DNA of 60,229 bases from Armatimonadota bacterium (GCA_039679645.1 JBDKUO010000024.1:1-60229); one strand, 5' to 3'; counted from the first letter of the stretch, positions 8,946 to 17,880 are shown. Numbers and translations: made by a program. The notes: generated by a model from the letters alone, not told the origin.

Positions 8946-10489
8946 ATTCCGCTCCTGATATAATATCAAGTAAAGAGACCGCGAGCAAACAGCCTTCATT
9001 TCGCCGCAGCGCAGTATTGACCGGTTTGACACAAGGGTCGGTGGCTGTGGCAACACTGCTGCACTACTGGCTGATTCGCTGGCATTGGAGCGTAGACGAT
9101 CTCGGCGGATACACACAGCTCATGCGCGTGCGCGGTATACTGCAATGGGTTGTGCTGCTTCAACTGCCGATTGCACTGGCGCGCGAGCTGGGAGCTTCTC
9201 TGTCGGACTCCTCACAGGAAAGCCGCAGATCGCTGACATGGACTGGGCTAAGCCTCGGCACATTGCTGGTCGCTGTTTTTAGCTTGGCAATGGTTGCTTT
9301 TCCCCGCCAAAGCGCTTATCTGATGTTTGGCAACGCACACATGCAAGCATGGGTTTTGCCGTTTGTATGGCTATTGTCAGGTAATGCTCTTTGTTCACTG
9401 ATTGGAAGCGCCGCGCGCGGACTGATGTCATTCCACATCACCAACTTGGTTCAGTTCGTATCAGCGGTGATTGTTCCCACAGTATTGCTGTTGACCGCAG
9501 GGCATTACAGCATGCAGTTTGTGGTCGGGGCAATAGGAGTGCTTTCCACAATGACGGCTGTGGTGTTCACGGTTGTCCTTTGGCAGACACGTCAAGAAGA
9601 TGCAGCGCCTCTCTTTGCATGCGCAAGAGAACAATGGCGTATTGCAAAACAACTGCTTATGTTTGGAGTCCCAAGACTTTCCACCCTTGTGTGCGTAGCA
9701 TTGCTCAACCTTGCAGTTCCCTGGCTGATTTCCAAGAATGGAGATTTGCATCTGCTTGCAGCGGCGAACACGTTGCTGGGCGTCATTTCATCCATTACAA
9801 TTGTGGTAGCTCCATTGGGTTTTGTCCTTCTGCCGCATCTCAGTAACTTGCTTACTAATGGTCATCGCTCGGAAGCAGGGCGAATTATGAGCATTACTAT
9901 GGAGTTTTCGTTGGTAATAGGAGGACTAGGATCTCTGGCAGCCATGGGACTGCTTCAGATTGCGCTGCATGCCTGGCTGGGATCTGAAGTGGCCAGTTAT
10001 ACCCCAATGGTGATAGCATGCGCCATAGCGCTGCCCGGATCACTTGTCCTTGAGATGCTTCGGAGTCCGCTTGACGCCGCATCACGTGTACCGTGGAACA
10101 GTGTGATGTACGGCTCTGGAGCTATTGCTTCACTTGCTGCTTTCTTTTGCCTTAGAGACGTCGGTTTCTCATTGAGCGTCTCGGCTGCATGGTCTCTCGG
10201 AATAGGATACATCGTATCGGCTCTGGTGGGAAGTCTGATCGGCTATCGGTGCTACGACATGGAGTTTAGCGCCAAGCGAGTATTACCGGCACTTGCCGTT
10301 TGGTGCGCTGGGACGGCTATTCTCATTCCTATGCATTATAATCATTCTTTAGCGCTCCAAGCCATAGTCACAGCCGTGTTTATGACAGCGTATGTAGGCG
10401 TGATTTTTGTAACAAGACCTCCATGGCTCGAACGACTTCTTCCAGGGCGAATTGCACTCCGCCTTTATCCGGGAGGAGCAAAACAATGA
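8933..10489 (+). CDS. Wzx-type lipid-linked oligosaccharide flippase
   Basis: A 518-residue polytopic membrane protein of the MOP (polysaccharide biosynthesis) superfamily that would flip undecaprenyl-linked repeat units to the periplasm. It opens with FRRSAVLTGLTQGSVAVATLLHYWLIRW and has about 12-14 hydrophobic segments, with the paired TM pattern of Wzx/MurJ proteins (VPRLSTLVCVALLNLAVPWL, VVAPLGFVLLPHLSNLLTNG, the latter a typical segment-8 motif). It overlaps the upstream gene by 13 bases and the polymerase by 4, so the block is tightly coupled. The assignment to Wzx rather than another MOP exporter rests on the neighbours Wzz and the polymerase. Confidence 0.82.
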   Translation: MDGLDSAPDIISSKETASKQPSFRRSAVLTGLTQGSVAVATLLHYWLIRWHWSVDDLGGYTQLMRVRGILQWVVLLQLPIALARELGASLSDSSQESRRSLTWTGLSLGTLLVAVFSLAMVAFPRQSAYLMFGNAHMQAWVLPFVWLLSGNALCSLIGSAARGLMSFHITNLVQFVSAVIVPTVLLLTAGHYSMQFVVGAIGVLSTMTAVVFTVVLWQTRQEDAAPLFACAREQWRIAKQLLMFGVPRLSTLVCVALLNLAVPWLISKNGDLHLLAAANTLLGVISSITIVVAPLGFVLLPHLSNLLTNGHRSEAGRIMSITMEFSLVIGGLGSLAAMGLLQIALHAWLGSEVASYTPMVIACAIALPGSLVLEMLRSPLDAASRVPWNSVMYGSGAIASLAAFFCLRDVGFSLSVSAAWSLGIGYIVSALVGSLIGYRCYDMEFSAKRVLPALAVWCAGTAILIPMHYNHSLALQAIVTAVFMTAYVGVIFVTRPPWLERLLPGRIALRLYPGGAKQ

Positions 10490-11832
10490 AAGTCCGTCGC
10501 AGCAGGCTGCTGATTATCCTGGGGTCGCTTGCGTACGTCTTGCTGCTGCAGTGGATATATCCCAACGTCATAGCGCCAATCTATTCAGATGTAGGAATGA
10601 TATACACCAGGTTGCATACCTGGGAGTATATTCTTCAAACCGTTTTAGGAATAATCCCCGCCTTTTGGATGCCCGCTGAGATGAAGAAACCGTCTCAATA
10701 TCAGTGGTGGCTGCTCTACTTGACCGTGATAGTTCCAACTTGCATTCTTCCTTACCATGTTACTCTGCTGCCGCATGACATGATAACTTTTTATGTGTTT
10801 CTGATAATTGTATGTTTCGCGTTTATGTGCAGAATATCGTATTTGCCTCCGCTGAAGCTGCCGTTGCTGAGAATTTCCCGGTTCTATTTCGTGTTGGCTG
10901 TAGTGGGGTTTACAGCAGCCACTTATGGCATACTTATAGCTTATCTGGGAGTGCGCACCATGATACCGGGATTTGCCGAGGTGAGCGGCCTGAGACAGGA
11001 ATTCAAATCTATAGGGCTACCTGGTGCGGTGATTTACCTGTACTGGTGGCAGGGGACCGTTGTTAACCCATTGATAACTACACTCGGGTTGGTCAATCGC
11101 AAAATATTGCTGGTTATTCTAGGTACGTTGCTGCAATTCGAGCTGTTTGCGCTTACCAGTCTACGAGGGTTCGGTGTATCTGCAATGCTGCTCTTGGGTA
11201 TGGGTGTGCTCATTTTACGCACGCGCAGACAAATGGGGGTTGCTTTTCTTTACGCATTATTCGGTGCCACGGCTGTCATGGTTATCTGGCATGCAATCAG
11301 TCCTTCTGCATTTGGTCCGCTTTTGTTTCTCAAACGTTGGATACTTAATGCAGGTCAGTTGTCGGGCTATTATCTGGAGTTTTTTACAAACCACGTTCCC
11401 GCGCACCTGCAACACTCAAGCTCACTGCTTGAATGGCTTTTTCCCGGCCCTTATGATTTGCCAAAAGGCCAGGTTATAGGAAGAGCCTATTTCCTTAGAT
11501 TTCCAACGGGAGATTACACGAATGCCACCGCGCACATCTGGGCTGATTCCTATGCATCATTCGGATATTTCGGTGTGGTGTGGGCATCTGCTGTTGCTGC
11601 GTTTATCATGTGGATAGTCGACAGCGCTTTCAGGCATACGGATCGAAGAATTGCGCTTATGCTAATGTGTGTTGTGGCACTTGCCTATGCGGGGCAGGGA
11701 GTTCATACGAGCCTTCTCACTGGGGGAATTGTTCCGATGGTATGCGTGGGTTTGACATCACCCTTTGGCTCCTTGCAGAAATTGAAATTCAATGATTTGC
11801 CGGACGAAAACGGCGAAAAGTGGGAGCTTTGA
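10486..11832 (+). CDS. Wzy-like polysaccharide polymerase
   Basis: A 448-residue membrane protein with about 10-12 hydrophobic segments and a large periplasmic loop late in the chain (about residues 275-365, with VPAHLQHSSSLLEWLFPGP and FPTGDYTNATAHIWADSYA). Such a loop with a His/Arg-rich and aromatic content is usual for Wzy polymerases, whose sequences are poorly conserved. ATG 10486 overlaps the flippase stop (ATGA), with GGGAGGAG about 8 bases upstream. A longer frame from 10423 would sit inside wzx. The assignment is from topology plus position between Wzx and a glycosyltransferase. Confidence 0.7.
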   Translation: MKVRRSRLLIILGSLAYVLLLQWIYPNVIAPIYSDVGMIYTRLHTWEYILQTVLGIIPAFWMPAEMKKPSQYQWWLLYLTVIVPTCILPYHVTLLPHDMITFYVFLIIVCFAFMCRISYLPPLKLPLLRISRFYFVLAVVGFTAATYGILIAYLGVRTMIPGFAEVSGLRQEFKSIGLPGAVIYLYWWQGTVVNPLITTLGLVNRKILLVILGTLLQFELFALTSLRGFGVSAMLLLGMGVLILRTRRQMGVAFLYALFGATAVMVIWHAISPSAFGPLLFLKRWILNAGQLSGYYLEFFTNHVPAHLQHSSSLLEWLFPGPYDLPKGQVIGRAYFLRFPTGDYTNATAHIWADSYASFGYFGVVWASAVAAFIMWIVDSAFRHTDRRIALMLMCVVALAYAGQGVHTSLLTGGIVPMVCVGLTSPFGSLQKLKFNDLPDENGEKWEL

Positions 11833-12950
11833 TGATGCGGATAGTACACATGACTTCTGTACACGCACCCTACGATGTGCGTATATTTCATAAGGAATGC
11901 AAGACACTTGCCGCAGCGGGCCACGATGTCACATATATTGTGTCGGGGCCATGCGATGAGCAACGAGACGGTGTAAAGTTTTTGTCAGTGCCGCTTCCTT
12001 CAAACCGAAAAGAGAGGATGCTCAAAACAACTCGTGAGGTCTATCGGGCTGCAATGAAACTGGATGCGGATGTTTATCACTTTCACGATTCAGAACTCAT
12101 CCCTACAGGCTGGCTCCTGAAGGCCAGGGGAAAGCGGGTCATATATGACGTGCATGAAGAACTTGCATCGGATATCTTATATAAGGATTGGGTGCCTGCA
12201 TGGGTCCGTCCCGGACTGGCTCTGGGGGCGACAGTGGTGCAACATATATCATCTTGGGTATTTGACGGCATAATCGCTTCGCGGCCAGCTCTTGCCGAGA
12301 GTTTTTCTAAAAGGAAGACCACGCTTGTAAACAACTTCCCTATTCTCGGAGAATTGGTAAAAGCGGAGTGTGTGCCGTTCAGAGACAGACCCGGAATTGC
12401 CGCATATGTAGGAGGGCTAACTGCTGAGCGAGGGATTCCGGAAATTATTGAAGCTTTAGGTAAACTGCCCGACGATATCGATTTTGAAGTTCACATCGCG
12501 GGAGAGTTTTATCCTGCAGCGCTTGAGGAGCGAGTTCGTAGCATGCCCGGCTGGAAGCGGGTTCGAATGCTTGGCTGGCAATCACGAGAGCAGGTTGCCG
12601 ATCTGCTGAACCGTGCCCGTTTCGGTCTGATTATGTTTCTCCCCATAGCCAACCATGTGCGGAGCTTTCCTACTAAGATGTTCGAATATATGTCCGCAGG
12701 ACTACCAATATTGGCTTCCGACATGGATTTGTGGCGCGAGATAGTCGAAAAGCCCGGTTTTGGAAAAGTTGTTAATCCAAAAGATACCGACGCGCTTGCG
12801 AATATGTTCCGATGGATGCTTGAGCATGAAAGCGAGTGCGAAGAAATGGGCAGATGCGGTTGTGAAGCAGTGCAGCGCGAATACAATTGGGACGTAGACG
12901 CAAAAAAACTACTTGCACTCTATGATAAACTCGGCGCAAAAAAGCGCTGA
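11832..12950 (+). CDS. Glycosyltransferase family 4
   Basis: A 372-residue GT-B glycosyltransferase. The N-terminal domain shows MMRIVHMTSVHAPYDVRIF and a VYHFHDSELIP segment. The C-terminal domain shows AAYVGGLTAERGIPEIIEAL, VHIAGEF and SFPTKMFEYMSAGLPILASD, the standard donor-site motif with the glutamate in FEYMSAG. It would act in the cytoplasm on the lipid-linked repeat unit. The first of two ATGs (11832) overlaps the polymerase stop by one base, with GTGGGAG 5 bases upstream. Last gene of the plus-strand polysaccharide operon. The donor sugar is not determinable. Confidence 0.88.
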   Translation: MMRIVHMTSVHAPYDVRIFHKECKTLAAAGHDVTYIVSGPCDEQRDGVKFLSVPLPSNRKERMLKTTREVYRAAMKLDADVYHFHDSELIPTGWLLKARGKRVIYDVHEELASDILYKDWVPAWVRPGLALGATVVQHISSWVFDGIIASRPALAESFSKRKTTLVNNFPILGELVKAECVPFRDRPGIAAYVGGLTAERGIPEIIEALGKLPDDIDFEVHIAGEFYPAALEERVRSMPGWKRVRMLGWQSREQVADLLNRARFGLIMFLPIANHVRSFPTKMFEYMSAGLPILASDMDLWREIVEKPGFGKVVNPKDTDALANMFRWMLEHESECEEMGRCGCEAVQREYNWDVDAKKLLALYDKLGAKKR

Positions 12951-12986
12951 TATCTGCTGTGATTTGCCATGCTGATTCTACCGCAC

Positions 12987-13015
12987 TTGACCATTGCTTT
13001 CCGATCTGATATGAT
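12987..13015 (+). promoter_or_regulatory. Promoter of secG
   Basis: TTGACC (12987-12992), a 17-base spacer, then TATGAT (13010-13015). Predicted transcription start near 13022, giving a leader of about 55 bases. Confidence 0.65.
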
Positions 13016-13076
13016 TTTGAATGTCAAGGGCAGGATGTTATTAGTCCGGCCTACAAAACCGAGGTGAATCAACATC

Positions 13077-13307
13077 ATGTTGAAGGGTATATTTATCGCT
13101 CTACAAGTGATCAGCGCTTTAGCGCTTATAGCTATCGTAATGTCTCAGGCAACTAAAAGCGAGGGCTTGAGCGGCACTATCGGTGGAAAGACCGAATCTG
13201 CGTTTCATGGAAAACCGGGCATCGAGGAAAGACTTGAAGAACTCACCAAATGGTCCGCTATCAGTTTTATGGTGTTGAGCGCGATCGTTATGTATGTTGT
13301 TCGGTGA
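13077..13307 (+). CDS. secG: Preprotein translocase subunit SecG
   Basis: A 76-residue inner-membrane protein, the small accessory subunit of SecYEG. Two membrane segments flank a cytoplasmic loop: about residues 5-22 (IFIALQVISALALIAIVM) and 58-75 (WSAISFMVLSAIVMYVV). The loop carries the SecG signature SEGLSGTIGG. The spacing and size match bacterial SecG. CGAGGTGA lies upstream of the ATG. It is monocistronic, with its own promoter before it and a strong terminator behind it. Confidence 0.92.
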   Translation: MLKGIFIALQVISALALIAIVMSQATKSEGLSGTIGGKTESAFHGKPGIEERLEELTKWSAISFMVLSAIVMYVVR

Positions 13308-13329
13308 TATTTATTACACTATAAAGCCA

Positions 13330-13369
13330 AATCGCCCGCCAATCTGAATAAGATTGCGGGCGATTTTTT
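13330..13369 (+). terminator. Intrinsic terminator of secG
   Basis: A 15-bp stem (AATCGCCCG..CAATCT pairing with AGATTGCGGGCGATT, one bulged C) with a short loop, followed by TTTTTT. It may also slow the converging small gene at 13383. Confidence 0.9.
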
Positions 13370-13382
13370 GTGACAATGCTTA

Positions 13383-13565
13383 TTAGGCAGCACGCTTGAG
13401 CTGATCTATAGATTGAGCTTTATGCGGACACTGGCTGCACTCTGTAAGCGAGCAGTCAAAACACTCTTCACGCTCCGGCTCTTTCGCCGTTGAGATGAGA
13501 TATACATACAGCGCTACGCTGCCGATTATCCAACCAGAAAGAATTGCAATCCACATTCTTGCCAT
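13383..13565 (-). CDS. Small single-pass membrane protein with a Cys cluster
   Basis: A 60-residue frame (MARMWIAILSG..) with one membrane helix (about residues 5-25, IAILSGWIIGSVALYVYLIS) and a soluble tail holding C-x2-C-x4-C-x2-C-x-H (CFDCSLTECSQCPH), a pattern suited to zinc or a redox metal. GGAGG touches the first ATG directly (no spacing), but it lies 9 bases before the second ATG at 13556, so the true product may be the 57-residue form starting MWIAIL. It faces secG tail to tail and stands alone. No family recognised. Confidence 0.55.
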   Translation of the reverse strand: MARMWIAILSGWIIGSVALYVYLISTAKEPEREECFDCSLTECSQCPHKAQSIDQLKRAA

Positions 13566-13688
13566 CCTCCATACTTATTATTGGCGGCGTGGGCAAAATC
13601 CTCAGATGGTATCATATATCTTTGCCTTACGCTTGTTTTATTAAGCAAATAATACATACGCTACATGTCAAGCTCCGCTTCTTCACAC

Positions 13689-13717
13689 TTGCTTAAGGCA
13701 GGTTCATAGGATATAAT
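13689..13717 (+). promoter_or_regulatory. Candidate promoter of trpB2
   Basis: TTGCTT (13689-13694), a 17-base spacer, then a perfect TATAAT (13712-13717). Predicted start near 13724 and a leader of about 70 bases. The -35 is weak. Confidence 0.5.
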
Positions 13718-13792
13718 GTGAGTCAGCAGTTGCAATCCCTTGCGTTTAGAGAGCGGTATCTTACCTCAAACTTCTAAAACCGGAGGTTCATA

Positions 13793-15109
13793 ATGGAACA
13801 ACGTCAGTTCGTCCTCTCGCAACGAGATATGCCGACGCAGTGGTATAACATTTCCGCAGACCTAGACCAAACTCCGCCGCCGCTTCATCCCGCCACAAAC
13901 CAGCCCTGCAAACCTGAAGACCTGGCGCCAATATTTCCGATGGGCGTCATTGAACAGGAGATGAGCACGCAAAGGTGGATAGATATCCCCGAGCCCGTGC
14001 TTGAAAAGCTGGCTCTCTGGCGTCCATCGCCTTTATACAGGGCGATATTTCTTGAAGAAGCGCTTGGCACGCCTGCGAAGATATACTACAAATATGAAGG
14101 CGCAAGCCCAGCCGGAAGTCATAAGCTCAATACGGCAATAGCTCAAGCTTACTACAACAAACTTGAAGGCACGAAACGGATCGCCACCGAGACAGGTGCG
14201 GGACAGTGGGGAAGCGCATTGTCTATGGCGTGCAGTTTCTTCGGGATAGGCTGCACGGTATATATGGTCCGCTGCAGCTTTACACAGAAGCCTTATCGTA
14301 AGTCGCTGATGCATGTTTATGGGGCTGAGGTCTACCCAAGCCCTAGCGAACAAACCAACTTCGGCAGAAAAATCCTCTCCAAAGACCCTGACTGTCCGGG
14401 AAGCCTTGGGATTGCGATCAGTGAAGCGCTTGAAGATACGGTGACACATGATAACGTTAAATATTCGCTGGGCAGCGTGCTGAACCATGTCGTTCTGCAT
14501 CAGAGCGCTATCGGACTGGAATCGAAGAAGCAGATGGAGATGGCAGGAGTATATCCCGATGTCGTGATCGGATGCGTGGGCGGCGGGAGCAACTTCGGCG
14601 GGATTGTGGTGCCGTTTATGGCCGACAAGATAGCCGGCAAAAATGTAAGAGCGACGGCCGTCGAACCAAAGGCTTGCCCTACCCTGACAGAAGGCCCTTA
14701 CAAATATGACTTCGGCGACACGGCTCAAATGACTCCTCTGCTCAAAATGCACTCACTGGGCGCGGACTTCATTCCGCCCGCGATTCATGCCGGGGGGCTC
14801 AGATACCATGGTATGGCTCCGCTGGTAAGTCTTCTGAAGGACAAAGGCTTGATCGACGCTGTGGCGCTCGATCAGGTGGATGTGTTTGAGGCAGCCGTGC
14901 TGTTTGCCAGGACTGAGGGCATCATTCCTGCGCCGGAATCCGCTCATGCTATCTGCGAAGCCATAAATGAAGCGAATCGAGCGAAGGAAGCCGGCAAGCA
15001 AACCGTTATCCTCTTCAACTTGAGCGGTCACGGGTTCCTTGACCTGGGCGCATATGACAACTACTTCCAGGACAAGATTCAAAGCACTGCTGCATGTAAC
15101 AATGGATAG
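13793..15109 (+). CDS. trpB: Tryptophan synthase beta chain, long TrpB2 type
   Basis: A 438-residue PLP enzyme that condenses indole with serine. The PLP lysine is K111 in [13 protein letters not shown], with [15 protein letters not shown], the phosphate-binding [10 protein letters not shown], and a C-terminal [12 protein letters not shown]. The extra N-terminal region ([21 protein letters not shown]) and the length mark it as TrpB2, the paralogue usually not paired with TrpA. No trpA or other trp gene is near, which fits a stand-alone indole-salvage role. CCGGAGGT precedes the ATG. Confidence 0.9.
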   Translation: MEQRQFVLSQRDMPTQWYNISADLDQTPPPLHPATNQPCKPEDLAPIFPMGVIEQEMSTQRWIDIPEPVLEKLALWRPSPLYRAIFLEEALGTPAKIYYKYEGASPAGSHKLNTAIAQAYYNKLEGTKRIATETGAGQWGSALSMACSFFGIGCTVYMVRCSFTQKPYRKSLMHVYGAEVYPSPSEQTNFGRKILSKDPDCPGSLGIAISEALEDTVTHDNVKYSLGSVLNHVVLHQSAIGLESKKQMEMAGVYPDVVIGCVGGGSNFGGIVVPFMADKIAGKNVRATAVEPKACPTLTEGPYKYDFGDTAQMTPLLKMHSLGADFIPPAIHAGGLRYHGMAPLVSLLKDKGLIDAVALDQVDVFEAAVLFARTEGIIPAPESAHAICEAINEANRAKEAGKQTVILFNLSGHGFLDLGAYDNYFQDKIQSTAACNNG

Positions 15110-15139
15110 CCGATAATCATCGTTCTACGGAGCATTGAT

Positions 15140-15165
15140 GGTCGGAGGCAATCCTGCCTCCGACC
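15140..15165 (+). terminator. Hairpin after trpB2 (weak terminator)
   Basis: An 11-bp perfect stem, GGTCGGAGGCA with TGCCTCCGACC, and an ATCC loop. It is followed only by TATATTATT, so it is a weak intrinsic terminator or a 3'-end stabiliser. Confidence 0.5.
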
Positions 15166-15184
15166 TATATTATTGCCCGCACAG

Positions 15185-15210
15185 CGTCCGGGGTTAGAAT
15201 TCCCCGGACG
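15185..15210. repeat. Second hairpin between trpB2 and ribF
   Basis: CGTCCGGGG (15185-15193) pairs perfectly with CCCCGGACG (15202-15210) around an 8-base loop. No U-run follows. With the hairpin 20 bases upstream it forms a tandem pair. Confidence 0.5.
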
Positions 15211-15351
15211 ATCAGGATGCTCGGGGGGATTCCTGTTTGCGGACCTTACTTGCCTGTTTGCCCACTATTATCTAAAATAGATAATGGAAATTGTGTATTG
15301 TGGCGGCATATGAGCTCTCCACTCTCCACTCTCAGCTATTTTGAGGGGCGA

Positions 15352-16302
15352 ATGAGCATTATATACGGTTTGGACAATGTAAGGAGTGAGCAGCATGGGC
15401 GTGCGGTTGCAATAGGGGTATTCGACGGCGTCCACTGGGGCCATCGGGCAATCTTTGAGCGGCTGGTACAAGTGGCAGGCGAGCGTGGAATTAGGAGCGC
15501 TGCGCTAACATTCGACAAACACCCTGCTGAAATTCTTGCGCCCACTCGCGCCCCGCAATATATAAACAGCCTCGACCAAAGGATAGAACTCATAGAAGCC
15601 CTGGGAGTCGAGGAGGTAATAGTAGCGGAGTTTGACCACAGACTCGCGAACCTGACGCGTGAAGACTTTGTCGACTCAATACTCCTGGAAAAGCTGCATA
15701 CTAAACAGGTTGTGGTTGGCTCGAATTTCAGATTCGGCAAAGACCGCGCGGGTGATATTCGTTACCTTAACGAGATTTCGGAAGATATTGGTATCGGAAT
15801 CACTGCGGTTTCCGCCGTAATTGTTGACGGAGGACCTGCAAGCAGCACTCGCATTCGCGCGTTCATATCTCGGGGCGACATGGAGGAGGCTGCGAAACTC
15901 CTCGGCAGACGGTTTGCGCTGCGCGGCGATGTGGTTAAAGGAGAACAGATCGGTCGCACACTCGGCTTCCCGACAGCCAACATAAGAACAGCCCCGCGTC
16001 AAATTATCCCCGCACGCGGTGTATATGCAGTTGAATCATCTATTTCTAATACCACTTACAGTGGAGTATGTAATATTGGCCGCAGGCCGACATTCGGCGG
16101 CGACACCACCACTATTGAAGTGCATTTTTCCGACTTCATTGGTGACCTCTATGGAAAAAAACTGGATATAGCCTTCTGCCGACGCCTGCGCGATGAGATG
16201 ACTTTTGAAAGCCCAGAAAAACTGGTAGAACAGATCAGAATAGATATAGAGAAAGCCAGTGGGACGTCAATAACAGAATTTGACACTACCCATCTCCGCT
16301 GA
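15352..16302 (+). CDS. ribF: Bifunctional riboflavin kinase / FAD synthetase
   Basis: A 316-residue enzyme that makes FMN from riboflavin and then FAD. The N-terminal adenylyltransferase half has GVFDGVHWGHRAIF (HxGH nucleotide site) and STRIRAFISRGD. The C-terminal kinase half has LGFPTANI (PTAN motif) and GVCNIGRRPTFGG. The start is ATG 15352, with GAGGGG 4 bases upstream. The open frame extends back to 15217 but that part (rich in Cys and Pro, overlapping a hairpin region) does not look coding. No FMN riboswitch was found in the 240 bases upstream. Confidence 0.92.
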   Translation: MSIIYGLDNVRSEQHGRAVAIGVFDGVHWGHRAIFERLVQVAGERGIRSAALTFDKHPAEILAPTRAPQYINSLDQRIELIEALGVEEVIVAEFDHRLANLTREDFVDSILLEKLHTKQVVVGSNFRFGKDRAGDIRYLNEISEDIGIGITAVSAVIVDGGPASSTRIRAFISRGDMEEAAKLLGRRFALRGDVVKGEQIGRTLGFPTANIRTAPRQIIPARGVYAVESSISNTTYSGVCNIGRRPTFGGDTTTIEVHFSDFIGDLYGKKLDIAFCRRLRDEMTFESPEKLVEQIRIDIEKASGTSITEFDTTHLR

Positions 16303-16342
16303 TATACTCACTTTACGCATGCTTGCAAAAGGAGGACGTGAA

Positions 16343-16450
16343 ATGAATATGGCGCTGTCTTTAGCCGGAATCAATAACGCCGCTGATTTTGTGCACACTA
16401 CCCTGCGCACAAATAGTAGCGCACGTCCCCCGGAGCAGCGGCTTATTTAG
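16343..16450 (+). CDS. 35-residue leader-type ORF upstream of an attenuator-like terminator
   Basis: A short frame (MNMALSLAGINNAADF..EQRLI) with a near-perfect Shine-Dalgarno site, AAAGGAGG (16328-16335), 7 bases before ATG. It stops at 16448-16450, just 25 bases before a strong terminator, and its own last third (16428-16442) can pair with the 5' arm and loop of that terminator. There is no run of one codon type; Arg, Pro and Thr occur near the end (TTLRTNSSARPPEQR). It may be a leader peptide controlling the downstream methyltransferase, or an independent small protein. Confidence 0.55.
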   Translation: MNMALSLAGINNAADFVHTTLRTNSSARPPEQRLI

Positions 16451-16495
16451 TAATAAACATCTAAACCAGCAATTCAAAGGCCGCTTCTTCCGGGG
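16428..16495 (+). promoter_or_regulatory. Possible anti-terminator pairing
   Basis: CCCCGGA (16428-16434) is complementary to TCCGGGG (16489-16495) and GCGGC (16438-16442) to GCCGC (16480-16484). Together they form a 12-14 bp interrupted helix that would consume the 5' arm of the terminator at 16476-16509. Confidence 0.45.
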
Positions 16496-16509
16496 AAGCG
16501 GCCTTTTTT
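16476..16509 (+). terminator. Strong intrinsic terminator before the methyltransferase gene
   Basis: AAAGGCCGCTTC (16476-16487) pairs perfectly over 12 bp with GAAGCGGCCTTT (16495-16506) around the 7-base loop TTCCGGG, followed by a run of T. It lies between the 35-residue ORF and the methyltransferase start at 16541. Confidence 0.92.
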
Positions 16510-16540
16510 TGATCAACCAAAAGCAGAGGAGAAGACAAAA

Positions 16541-17323
16541 ATGTATCTGTACGATGAAGTGCATGCAGCCTACTACGATCTCACCTCGACCGGCCTCGTG
16601 GGTGATGTGGAGTTCTATGTCGATGAGGCAACTAGGACCGGCGGTCCGGTTCTTGAACTCGGCGCAGGGACCGGAAGGACTCTCATCCCGATAGCTGAAG
16701 CCGGAGTTGAGATTGTAGGGCTGGATAACTCCTCCGCAATGCTTGCGGTTGCGCGCGAGAAGATATCGGCTCTTTCTGAGCAGGCGCAAAGCAGGATCAG
16801 GTTAGTCGAGGGAGATATGCGAAGCTTTTCACTGGATCAGAAGTTTAAGCTCGTGACGATTCCATTCCGAGCGTTTCAGCACATACTTACCCCTGAAGAC
16901 CAGCGCGCAGCCTTGAAGTGCATTCGTGAGCATATGGTGGATAATGGCAAGCTTATATTTAATACATTCGATGTGCGTTTCCATACTGTTGCCGAACACA
17001 TGGGCACCCTTGGCGGCGCGGTAAAGAAGCTTAAAGAGTTTTCACATCCGGACACGGGCAATCGTGTAATTGTTTGGGACACCCGCAGCTATGATGTCGA
17101 AAATCAACTGGTTGAGCAGGATTTCATATATGAAGAACTCGACGCACAAGGCAAGGCAGTGGATAGGATCTACAACAAATTGTCTCTCCGCTGGGCTTAT
17201 AGGTATGAAATGCAATACCTGCTTGAACTCTGTGGGTTCAAAGTTGAAGCTTTATATGGCGACTGTATGCGCGGGACGTTTAAATATGGAGGTGAGCAGG
17301 TATGGATTGTGAGAAAGAGCTGA
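16541..17323 (+). CDS. Class I SAM-dependent methyltransferase
   Basis: A 260-residue methyltransferase. Motif I is VLELGAGTGRTLIPIAEAG, followed by IVGLDNSSAML (motif II) and LVEGDMRSFSLDQKF. The remainder, with VDRIYNKLSLRWAYRYEM and LLELCGFKVEALYGD, matches the Methyltransf_25 kind whose substrate is usually unknown. GCAGAGGAGAAG provides a Shine-Dalgarno site. It follows the terminator by 31 bases and overlaps the acetyltransferase gene by 22 bases, so expression of both would depend on read-through or an unseen promoter. Confidence 0.82.
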   Translation: MYLYDEVHAAYYDLTSTGLVGDVEFYVDEATRTGGPVLELGAGTGRTLIPIAEAGVEIVGLDNSSAMLAVAREKISALSEQAQSRIRLVEGDMRSFSLDQKFKLVTIPFRAFQHILTPEDQRAALKCIREHMVDNGKLIFNTFDVRFHTVAEHMGTLGGAVKKLKEFSHPDTGNRVIVWDTRSYDVENQLVEQDFIYEELDAQGKAVDRIYNKLSLRWAYRYEMQYLLELCGFKVEALYGDCMRGTFKYGGEQVWIVRKS

Positions 17324-17820
17324 GGGATGTTGTATCTATCAGGCGGATCGCACAATCGGAGATAGATGAAAGCGCACGGGTAATCCGCGAGAGCTTCGCA
17401 ACCGTGGCACTGGAATTCGGCATCACTGAGGAGAACTGCCCCACACATCCGGCTTTCATTACACGGATTTCGCTTGATGAAATGCTAAGATCGGGGATAG
17501 AGCTGCATGGATTATTTATCTATGGGTGCCAGGTAGGAGCAGTCACGATAGAAAATGTCGGCGAAAATGCCTATTACCTCGGCAAATTAGCGATTTTGCC
17601 CGATTTCAGACGTCGTGGTTTGGGTGATATTCTTGTCGGGTTTGCAATTGACAACGTGAAAGCGCGAGGCGCAACTCTGCTCAAACTCGCAACAGTTGAT
17701 AAGGCTACCAGGCTTAAGAATTGGTATAAGGGCTTTGGTTTTGTTGAGACGGGCACTAAGAAATTCGATCATATGCCGTTTACTGTATGTTTTATGCAGA
17801 AAAGACTGACTGAGGAATAG
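17302..17820 (+). CDS. GNAT-family N-acetyltransferase
   Basis: A 172-residue acetyl-CoA-dependent acetyltransferase. The acetyl-CoA site is LAILPDFRRRGLGDILVGFA (the R-x-x-G-x-G loop), followed by a LKLATVDKATRLKNWYKGFGF C-terminal segment with the usual F-GF turn, seen here as NWYKGFGFVETGT. TGGAGGTGAG lies within the end of the methyltransferase gene upstream of the ATG, so the two are translationally coupled. The substrate is unknown; pairing with a methyltransferase suggests small-molecule modification. Confidence 0.8.
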   Translation: MDCEKELRDVVSIRRIAQSEIDESARVIRESFATVALEFGITEENCPTHPAFITRISLDEMLRSGIELHGLFIYGCQVGAVTIENVGENAYYLGKLAILPDFRRRGLGDILVGFAIDNVKARGATLLKLATVDKATRLKNWYKGFGFVETGTKKFDHMPFTVCFMQKRLTEE

Positions 17821-17880
17821 TTTATCAAATTGCCGGGTGTCTTCTATATTGCATCAGAGGCGTGATTCAGACTAGGCCTC

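Noticed and set aside
15110-15351. FMN riboswitch before ribF
   Set aside because: The conserved FMN-aptamer segments are absent; the region holds two simple hairpins.
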